A stretch of DNA of 39,554 nucleotides from Verrucomicrobiota bacterium (GTDB lineage: Bacteria; Verrucomicrobiota; Verrucomicrobiia; Limisphaerales; J093): contig JAKLFY010000061.1 in assembly GCA_022710935.1 (NCBI GenBank), positions 1 through 39,554 of the forward strand, read 5' to 3'. Positions 24,290 to 30,287 of the stretch are shown here, in pieces. A program made the translations under genes and the position numbers. The notes beneath the pieces were generated by a model, which saw only the letters and a program-made list of their open reading frames with translations, did no database searches and was not told the origin of the DNA. Position 1 is the stretch's first letter; every line of letters starts with the position of its first letter.

Positions 24290-24858
24290 CGGATCACCTC
24301 GACGATCTCGCGGCCGGTGGTGATTTCGAGCGTGAGACTGCGCTCCTCGTTCTGTTCGGAGAGCAGGTGCGCCGTGAATGCGTCGCAGGTTCCGTTGGGG
24401 TAGAACCGGACACGCGCTTCCGGGGCGTCCATCATGTCCTGGAGATTCACCAGGAGTTTCTTGAAGGCCACGCTCGCCGGGATTCGGGCCCGGAACGGCT
24501 CGACCTCGGCAGGCGTGGCCCGGGCCGGCTGAGGCTCGATTGGGGCGTACGCATTGCCTTCGATGGCGCCCGATTCGGCCGTGGGCGACGGGGCCGAGAA
24601 CGCGCGGGACACGGTGAAGGAGCCTTCCCCGGCGCGAATGACGATTTCCATCGGCTCGCCCTGAAGGATCGCCAGCATGCGGGCGTTTCGGCACGCCTCT
24701 TCGAGGTCGCTCATCGCCTGGCGCATCGGACTTTTCTTGGCTGCCTGGACGACGGACGGGACGCTGATGGTGGCAACGATGCTGAGGATGGCGAGGACGA
24801 CCAGGATTTCGAAGAGGGTGAATCCCCTCGTCCGCGCATTTGTTCCGGCAGCATTCAT
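24286..24858 (-). CDS. gspH: type II secretion pseudopilin, GspH-like
   Basis: The 190-residue protein starts at ATG 24858, overlapping the gspF TGA by one base (TGATG). It has a short leader MNAAGTNARTR and the prepilin helix GFTLFEILVVLAILSIVATI with Glu5. The globular part (MRQAMSDLEEACRNARMLAI, GEPMEIVIRAGEGSFTV, RVRFYPNGTCDAF) fits the GspH/FimT fold, including the xxFxPxG beta-strand motif. It is followed by gspI with a four-base overlap. No major pseudopilin GspG is seen here; this gene is the closest thing to one but lacks the GspG signature. Confidence 0.78.
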   Translation of the reverse strand: MNAAGTNARTRGFTLFEILVVLAILSIVATISVPSVVQAAKKSPMRQAMSDLEEACRNARMLAILQGEPMEIVIRAGEGSFTVSRAFSAPSPTAESGAIEGNAYAPIEPQPARATPAEVEPFRARIPASVAFKKLLVNLQDMMDAPEARVRFYPNGTCDAFTAHLLSEQNEERSLTLEITTGREIVEVIR

Positions 24859-26132
24859 CAGCGGGCAATATTGGCGGTGATGGCGAACATGGCGGAAAGG
24901 ACGCTGAACAGCAGGAAGCCGACGCCCAGGGCCATCACGATGATCATCGCCGGCTCGATGAGATTCGTCATGACGCGCAGGGCGATGCTCAACTCGTTCT
25001 CGTAGGTCTGAGCCACGTTGTTCAGCGCGCCCGGCACATCGCCTGTTTCCTCGCCGATCCGGATCAAATCGATCATCAACTGGGGAAACAGTTTGCTGCG
25101 CGCCAGCGGCTGCGCGATGGTTTTGCCGTCGGTCACCTCTTCGCGCGTGTGGGCGATGGCTTCACGCACCATGCGGTTGGGCATGACCTGCTCGGTGATC
25201 TTCAGGGCGGTCAGCACCGGCACGCCGTTTTGCAGGAGCGTGCCCAGGGTCCGGGCGAACTGGCCGAACAGATTGAGGCGAACCACTTTCCCAAAGACCG
25301 GCGCGTTCATCTTGAACCGGTCAATCGCCCGGCGGCCCGCCTCGGTCGCCTTGTAGCGGTTGTAAATGATGAGCAGCGCCGCCGCCACCAAGGGAATCGT
25401 CCACCAATACCCGGAGAAGAAACGGCTCAGGCCAACCAGAAACTTCGTCGCCGCCGGCAGCTCCATCTTCATGCCGTCGAAGATGGTCATGAAGCGGGGC
25501 AGCATGAAGGTCATGAAGAAGATCATGATCAGCACGCCCACGCAGCAGACGACCGCCGGGTAGATGAGAGCGGATGTGAACTTGTGCTGGACCTCGGCGA
25601 AGCGCTCGAAATGGGTGGCCATGCGCTGCAGCACATCGCCCAGCGCGCCGCTCTGCTCACCGGCGCGGACCATATTGACGTAAAGATCCGAGAAGATGAC
25701 GGGCTGCTTGGCCATGCCGTCGGAGAGGCCCTTGCCTTCCATCACGTCCTGTTTGAGCTGCCGGCTGACCTCGGGCGGGATCCCTTTGGTGCCCAGGTAG
25801 CTCATGCTGTTCAGTGCCGACGCCAGGGGCATGCCGGCCCGAAGCAGGTTGGTCAACTGCTGCGTGAATGTCGCCAATTCCTGCAGCTTCGGACGCCGCT
25901 TGCGCTGGAGCAACTCCCGCAACGCCGGAGGCAGCAGCGCCGCCGATGGACGCGCCCGGCCCGCCGATCGCTCCGCCCGCCCCGCCCCGCTCCCGCGCGC
26001 CGACTCGACCATCACCGGAAACAAGCCCAGACGCTCGATCTGGACCAGGGCACTGGGCCGATCATTCGCCTCGACCACATCCTGGACCAGTTCGCCCGAC
26101 CGCCGGCGCGCCTTGTAAGTAAACTGCGGCAT
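24858..26132 (-). CDS. gspF: type II secretion inner-membrane protein GspF
   Basis: The 424-residue protein begins MPQFTYKARRRSGELVQDVV, the usual start of GspF/PilC. Two GspF domains are seen: one from about 85 (ELATFTQQLTNLLRAGMPLA) and a second from about 290 (QFARTLGTLLQNGVPVLTAL). Each ends in membrane helices (IYPAVVCCVGVLIMIFFMTF, WWTIPLVAAALLIIY, IEPAMIIVMALGVGFLLFSV). The GEQSGALGDVL and GEETGDVPGAL motifs are characteristic. GspF couples the assembly ATPase to pseudopilus growth in the inner membrane. It is the first gene of the operon. A PilC role in type IV pili is excluded by the downstream gspH-K genes rather than by this sequence. The cognate ATPase GspE and secretin GspD are not in the window. 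Confidence 0.9.
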   Translation of the reverse strand: MPQFTYKARRRSGELVQDVVEANDRPSALVQIERLGLFPVMVESARGSGAGRAERSAGRARPSAALLPPALRELLQRKRRPKLQELATFTQQLTNLLRAGMPLASALNSMSYLGTKGIPPEVSRQLKQDVMEGKGLSDGMAKQPVIFSDLYVNMVRAGEQSGALGDVLQRMATHFERFAEVQHKFTSALIYPAVVCCVGVLIMIFFMTFMLPRFMTIFDGMKMELPAATKFLVGLSRFFSGYWWTIPLVAAALLIIYNRYKATEAGRRAIDRFKMNAPVFGKVVRLNLFGQFARTLGTLLQNGVPVLTALKITEQVMPNRMVREAIAHTREEVTDGKTIAQPLARSKLFPQLMIDLIRIGEETGDVPGALNNVAQTYENELSIALRVMTNLIEPAMIIVMALGVGFLLFSVLSAMFAITANIAR

Positions 26133-26183
26133 AGAAATAACACTCTTTGATCACCGCGCTCGGCCTAAAGTTTCCGCATCCCT

Positions 26184-26343
26184 AGCCCGGATGTTTCATA
26201 AAGCTCCGCGGAGTCTCACATCCGGGCTCTGGCAAAACCGCGCCCGGAGATGAATCCAGGGGCATCCTGCCAGTCCTGAAGGCGTTTTGCCAGGGGAACA
26301 GTGTGTTGCACTCCACTGTCCCTCAAGCCTGGCGCGGTTTTGC
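26184..26343. repeat. block of palindromes upstream of gspF
   Basis: AGCCCGGATGT (26184-26194) and ACATCCGGGCT (26218-26228) are perfect 11-base inverted ends of a 45-base unit. GCAAAACCGCGCC (26232-26244) is repeated inverted at 26331-26343, enclosing a hairpin GGGGAACAGTG/CACTGTCCC (26293-26321). Bases 26223-26275 also match 6846-6895. No gene is seen between 26133 and 26588. Confidence 0.75.
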
Positions 26344-26348
26344 TCTTC

Positions 26349-26406
26349 TAACCCGCATAGCAGCCCTCTTGCCAAGTCTGACTGCCCTGTGCACGGACGG
26401 GTGAAA
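26349..26406. repeat. dispersed repeat, family copy D
   Basis: TAACCCGCATAGCAGCCCTC then TTGCCAAGTCTGACTGCCCT and GTGCACGGACGGGTG closely match 33999-34067 and, less closely, 3955-4022 and 10325-10360. Confidence 0.75.
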
Positions 26407-26588
26407 GGACTCTATGGAGCGAGGCGCGGGAGAGGAGAGCGGAAAAACGTTGGGGCTGGTTCGTGATGTCGAGGACGGGGACTGGTCAGAGGCGCGCCTC
26501 GCTGGGGGTTGCATTTCTCCCGAGTCCTGTTTTGCTATCCGCCGCCCGGGACGGGCAATCCGACCGATCAATCCCGAGAACGACACAA

Positions 26589-27458
26589 ATGCGTCACACC
26601 TGGCCAAACGGGCGGACGTTTCTGAGCCTGGCGCGGTTGCCCGGCCTGCCCACTGTCTGGTCCAACTGCCTGGCGGGCTGGCTCCTGAGCGGCGGCGACA
26701 CCCACTCGCCGGGGCGTCTGCTTTGGTGCGGCCTGGGTGCGAGCTGTCTTTACCTGGGCGGGACTTTCCTCAACGACTTCTTCGACGTCGACTTCGATCG
26801 CCAACAGCGTTCCAACCGGCCGATTCCGGCCGGGCTCGTCGCCCGCGATGTCGTCGGCCAGCTCGGCATTCTCTGGCTGATCGCGGGGGGCGCCATCCTT
26901 GTGCTGGGCGCGCGCGCCAACCTGACGCTCGTGTTCATGCTCGCGGTCGCCGTTTTTGTCTATAATCTCATTCACAAGGCGACCGAGCTGTCGCCCCTGC
27001 TGCTCGGTTTCTGCCGTTTCCTGCTCTACCTGCTGGCAGGCGCGACAGCACCCAAAGGCCTCGCAGGCATCAGCATCTGGAGTGGCCTCGCCATCGGATG
27101 CTACGTCGCCGGCCTCAGTTGGTTCGCCCGCCGCCAAGCCATCCGCGGTCCAATCCGACGTTGGCCGCTCATCCTGCTGGCAGTGCCTCTGGGCCTGGCC
27201 TGGATCAGCAATGCCAACGAGCATCGCCATGTGGCGGTGGCCTTGGGCCTCTTGTTGTGCCTCTGGATCATACCCTGGCTCAGCCACGCCTTGCGCGAAA
27301 GAGAACCCAACATCCGCATGACGGTCTCCGGCCTGGTTGCCGGAATCGTCCTCGTCGATCTTCTGGCGGTCGGAGGACATTCCACGATCGTGACCTTGGC
27401 CTTCGCCGCCCTCTTCATGACCGTGCTGCTCGCCCAGCGCTACCTGCCGGAGACGTGA
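26589..27458 (+). CDS. UbiA-family membrane prenyltransferase, EboC-like
   Basis: I start at ATG 26589 (289 residues), where the conserved LSLARLPGLPTVWSNCLAGW begins shortly after; an upstream start at 26463 adds unconserved sequence. The first Asp-rich motif LNDFFDVDFDRQQRSNRPIPAG is the prenyl-diphosphate/Mg-binding NDxxDxxxD. The second is YNLIHKATELSPLLLGFCRF, as in the EboC-like subgroup rather than UbiA proper. About eight to nine membrane helices alternate through the protein. Enzymes of this fold transfer prenyl groups to aromatic or other acceptors; the acceptor is unknown. None of the other genes known from ebo clusters is adjacent; the neighbour is cutA on the other strand, converging. 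Confidence 0.82.
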   Translation: MRHTWPNGRTFLSLARLPGLPTVWSNCLAGWLLSGGDTHSPGRLLWCGLGASCLYLGGTFLNDFFDVDFDRQQRSNRPIPAGLVARDVVGQLGILWLIAGGAILVLGARANLTLVFMLAVAVFVYNLIHKATELSPLLLGFCRFLLYLLAGATAPKGLAGISIWSGLAIGCYVAGLSWFARRQAIRGPIRRWPLILLAVPLGLAWISNANEHRHVAVALGLLLCLWIIPWLSHALREREPNIRMTVSGLVAGIVLVDLLAVGGHSTIVTLAFAALFMTVLLAQRYLPET

Positions 27459-27486
27459 CATCGCGGGACGAACCCCGAAGCCAAAG

Positions 27487-27846
27487 TCAGGTTCTTCGGC
27501 GGCTCTCCGACGACCGGCTCGCGGCGACATTCGCCTCGAGCCAGGCCAAGTACCGCGCGTTGCCCCCGGTGATTGGGCACACCAGGAACTCCGGGGTATC
27601 GTACGGATGTTCGGCCATGATCCGTCGTTCGAGCGCCGGCAATCTCCGGTCGACGGTTTTCATGAGCAACAGGACCTCGCTGCCCGACTCGATCCTGTCT
27701 TTCCACCAGTAATGTGACTCGATGCGTGGGATCAGGTTGGCGCACGCGATCAAACGCGCTTCGAGCGCGACCCGCGCCAGCCGGCGGGCGGTCTTCAGAT
27801 CCGGCGCTGTGACAACAACCATGTGGAATCCGCGTGTTTTCTTCAT
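27487..27846 (-). CDS. cutA: CutA1-family divalent-cation tolerance protein
   Basis: The 119-residue protein begins MKKTRGFHMVVVTAPDLKTA; Met9 is an alternative start matching shorter homologues. The CutA core is complete: ARRLARVALEARLIACANLI, then ESHYWWKDRIESGSEVLLLM with the conserved Trp-Trp-x-x-x-x-E pattern, and HPYDTPEFLVCPITGGNARY. CutA1 proteins form very stable trimers of ferredoxin-like fold; their link to copper tolerance is old and uncertain. It converges with the prenyltransferase gene (28 bases apart) and diverges from ribD (81 bases). No regulator is nearby. Confidence 0.93.
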   Translation of the reverse strand: MKKTRGFHMVVVTAPDLKTARRLARVALEARLIACANLIPRIESHYWWKDRIESGSEVLLLMKTVDRRLPALERRIMAEHPYDTPEFLVCPITGGNARYLAWLEANVAASRSSESRRRT

Positions 27847-27927
27847 GCAGGGAGACTAACAGGCCGCTCCGAAAAACGAAGCACGCCTCTTGCCTTGACG
27901 GTCTGTCCCGGGCTTAATCGCGGAACG

Positions 27928-29400
27928 GTGAGACTCGCTGCCGGCTCGAACGACATCCGTTTCATGCGCCTGGCCCTGCGCCTCGCGTCGCGAGGCTGCG
28001 GCCAGACGTCGCCCAACCCGATGGTCGGGGCCGTGTTGGTCAAGAGCGGACGCGTGATTGGCCGGGGCTGGCATCACCGCGCCGGGCAGCCGCACGCGGA
28101 GATCGAGGCGTTGGACGACGCCGCCCGGCGTGGGCGTTCGGTGCGCGGGGCGACTCTCTACGTGACGCTCGAACCGTGCTGCACCGCGGGACGAACGCCG
28201 CCCTGCACCGAAGCCATCACACGCTCGGGAATTGCCCGGGTCGTCGCCGCGGCAACCGATCCGAACCCGCACCACGCGGGACGAGGCTTCGAGCTCCTGC
28301 GGCAGGCGGGAGTGAAGGTTGGGCACGGGGTGCTTGCCGAGGAGGCGGCGCGGCTCAACGAGTCGTTCAATCACTGGATTGTCGAGCGCATGCCGTTCGT
28401 GACGGTCAAGGCCGCGATGACACTCGATGGCAAGATCGCCGCGGCGACGGGCGAATCGAAGTGGATCACAGGGGCAATCGCCCGCCGCCACGCCATGCAG
28501 TTGCGGCTGGGCGCGGATGCCATCCTGGTGGGCGTGAACACGGTGCTGGCGGATGATCCCGGCCTGACAGCCAGGGGCGCACCTCGGCCCCGACATGGTC
28601 CCGAGGGCGATGTCGGCATCCGATCTGTACGAACTCTCCACTTGCTGAGGAGTCCGCCGCATGCGCGACAAAGCCCCCTCACCCCGTCCCGCTCCCATCC
28701 GATGGGAGAGGGTGCCCCGCCATGCGGGACGGGGGAGGGCGACGGTCTCGCACATCCCACGGATTCCCCTGGAGGCGCCGGGGCCCGAGCCTCCTCGGCG
28801 CCAGTCAAACCGATCCGGCGACTGGTTCTGGATGCCCGCGCGCGCACCCCTCTGGATTGTCGCCTGGTCAGCGATCCCTGGGCGGCCTGGACAACCGTGT
28901 ACGTCGGCCCGATGGCTCCGGAGCATCGCCGGGATGCCCTGGCTCGGCGGGTCAATGTTGTCGTCGCGCCGGAGGTCATGCCACGAAGCGGTGTCCGCGG
29001 CCCGCGGCATCGGGTCGCGGGCCAATCGGCCTGCCGTCCCAAGCTCGATCTCAATTGGATCCTCCGCCAGCTCGGCCGTGAAGAGGTCACTGCGCTGCTG
29101 GTCGAGGGCGGTGGCGAGATCCATGCGTCTCTGTTCGAGTCCGGGCTGGTCCAGCGCGTCGCTTTCTACTACGCCCCGAAGGTTCTTGGCGAGGCAGCCG
29201 GGCGGAAGGCGGTGGCGGGAGCGGGCTTCGGCGATTGGCCTGCAGTGGTCTCGTTGCGGGACATCGAATGGGGCCGCATGGGAACAGACCTTCTCCTGAC
29301 CGCACGCGTTGGACCAGTGCATTTGGAGGTTGTCGATGGGAATCGAGTTTGCGCCGCGTCTGGGCACGCGGCCTGCAGCCGGAGTCCCCATGCGCTGTAG
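27928..29400 (+). CDS. ribD: bifunctional riboflavin biosynthesis protein RibD with an in-frame palindromic insertion
   Basis: I start at GTG 27928 (490 residues); ATG 27964 is an alternative. The deaminase domain is intact: SPNPMVGAVLVKSGRVIGRG, zinc ligands His56 (PHAEIEAL), Cys84 and Cys93 (EPCCTAGRTPPC). The reductase domain follows: MTLDGKIAAATGESKWITG, ILVGVNTVLADDPGLTARG, RRLVLDARARTPLDCRLVSD, LLVEGGGEIHASLFESGLVQ. The two domains deaminate and reduce the pyrimidine intermediate of flavin synthesis. The family is usually 360-400 residues; here about 80 extra residues (about 216-294) separate LTARG from the RRLVLD strand, and they contain a Y-shaped palindrome at 28673-28740 read as SPLTPSRSHPMGEGAPPCGT. 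The frame stays open through it, so the enzyme is probably functional with a surface loop. No FMN riboswitch is visible in the 81-base upstream gap. Confidence 0.9.
   Translation: MRLAAGSNDIRFMRLALRLASRGCGQTSPNPMVGAVLVKSGRVIGRGWHHRAGQPHAEIEALDDAARRGRSVRGATLYVTLEPCCTAGRTPPCTEAITRSGIARVVAAATDPNPHHAGRGFELLRQAGVKVGHGVLAEEAARLNESFNHWIVERMPFVTVKAAMTLDGKIAAATGESKWITGAIARRHAMQLRLGADAILVGVNTVLADDPGLTARGAPRPRHGPEGDVGIRSVRTLHLLRSPPHARQSPLTPSRSHPMGEGAPPCGTGEGDGLAHPTDSPGGAGARASSAPVKPIRRLVLDARARTPLDCRLVSDPWAAWTTVYVGPMAPEHRRDALARRVNVVVAPEVMPRSGVRGPRHRVAGQSACRPKLDLNWILRQLGREEVTALLVEGGGEIHASLFESGLVQRVAFYYAPKVLGEAAGRKAVAGAGFGDWPAVVSLRDIEWGRMGTDLLLTARVGPVHLEVVDGNRVCAASGHAACSRSPHAL
28673..28740. repeat. REP-like palindrome inside the ribD reading frame
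   Basis: The arm CCCTC-A-CCCCGTCCCGC (ending 28692) pairs with GCGGGACGGGG-GAGGG (28724-28739) as 16 base pairs with one bulge. Between the arms is a smaller perfect hairpin TCCCATC-C-GATGGGA (28693-28707). The overall form (CCCTCACCCCG...TCCCAT..GATGGGA...GGGAGGG) is a widespread type of bacterial intergenic palindrome; here it is within a gene. Confidence 0.85.
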
Positions 29401-29420
29401 GCCCGGTGCCCTCACCGGGC
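29401..29420 (+). terminator. hairpin directly after ribD
   Basis: GCCCGGTG-CCCT-CACCGGGC is a perfect 8-base-pair stem starting at the base after the ribD stop codon. No T-tract follows (GGAAGAAC). It may be a terminator, an mRNA stabiliser or another palindromic repeat abutting a stop codon. Confidence 0.45.
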
Positions 29421-29530
29421 GGAAGAACACCGACAACAACCCGATGCACCGTCGCGTGCGCCGCGTTCCAGAGAAATAGTGTGCACCGCGATTCGCGCAA
29501 TGATAGACTGCGGCGAATTCGTTTGTTGAC

Positions 29531-30151
29531 ATGCCAAGCCTGGACACCAGCCGCGCCTCCGCGCGGGAATCGGATCGAGCCCATCCGCTCCGCGCCTTCA
29601 TCACCGAGCTCGCGCGGCATCCTCTCCAAATCGGCGCCGTCTGGCCCAGCTCGCGCGCCCTGGCTCGAGCGATGGCGCGTCCGCTCCCTCGAGACATCGG
29701 GCGGCCTGTGCTCGAACTCGGCCCGGGCACGGGCGTGGTGACCGAGGCGTTGCTGGCGCGCGGACTGGATCCTCGCCGGTTGATCGCGGTGGAGATGTCG
29801 CCCCGCCTGACCGAAGTCCTCCGCAAGCGGTTTCGCGAGGCGCGCTTCGTGACAGGCGATGCCCTCGAACTGGATGCGCTGTTCCCGGGCGAGCGGTTCG
29901 GCGCCGTGGTGTCCAGCCTGCCGCTCAAGAACTTCTCCGCGCACAATGTCGCCCGGCTCGCTGCGTGCATCCGCGCGATCCTGGATCCCGGCGGCTGCTG
30001 GATTCAGTTCACCTATCGGGTTCTCAACGGCCAGCCGCCCTCCGATGCCTTCGAGCAAGTCGGCAGCGAACTTGTCCTCCTCAATCTCCCCCCGGCATTG
30101 GTCTGCGTGTATCGGCCTGTCGCCCTCGATCCCGCTCGAGCGCCGCGCTGA
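29531..30151 (+). CDS. PmtA-like class I SAM-dependent methyltransferase
   Basis: The 206-residue protein has the N-terminal HPLQIGAVWPSSRALARAMA typical of the PmtA/phospholipid N-methyltransferase group, then motif I VLELGPGTGVVTEALLARGL, acidic motif II IAVEMSPRLTEVL, GDALEL, and motif IV AVVSSLPLKNFSAHNV. SAM is bound by the ELGPGTG loop. Family members methylate phosphatidylethanolamine, or are ribosomal RNA adenine dimethyltransferase-like; which applies here is open. There is no membrane helix. It follows ribD on the same strand after 130 bases that include a hairpin, so it is probably transcribed separately. Confidence 0.8.
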   Translation: MPSLDTSRASARESDRAHPLRAFITELARHPLQIGAVWPSSRALARAMARPLPRDIGRPVLELGPGTGVVTEALLARGLDPRRLIAVEMSPRLTEVLRKRFREARFVTGDALELDALFPGERFGAVVSSLPLKNFSAHNVARLAACIRAILDPGGCWIQFTYRVLNGQPPSDAFEQVGSELVLLNLPPALVCVYRPVALDPARAPR

Positions 30152-30287
30152 CAGCCTCGGTCCGGGCGCGGTCCCCGAAGCGCGCACCCGCGCGGCGCCT
30201 GGCGAAGGCCATGACCTCCGGTGGTCCAGGTCGCCGCGCTTTGGTTTGCATGTTCACTCTCGATCGCTAGAGTGACAGCACAACATC

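Noticed and set aside
27847-27927. FMN riboswitch upstream of ribD
   Set aside because: The 81-base gap is too short and lacks the RFN element sequence.
29401-29530. Small gene between ribD and the methyltransferase
   Set aside because: Only the hairpin is seen; no frame has a start signal or family similarity.
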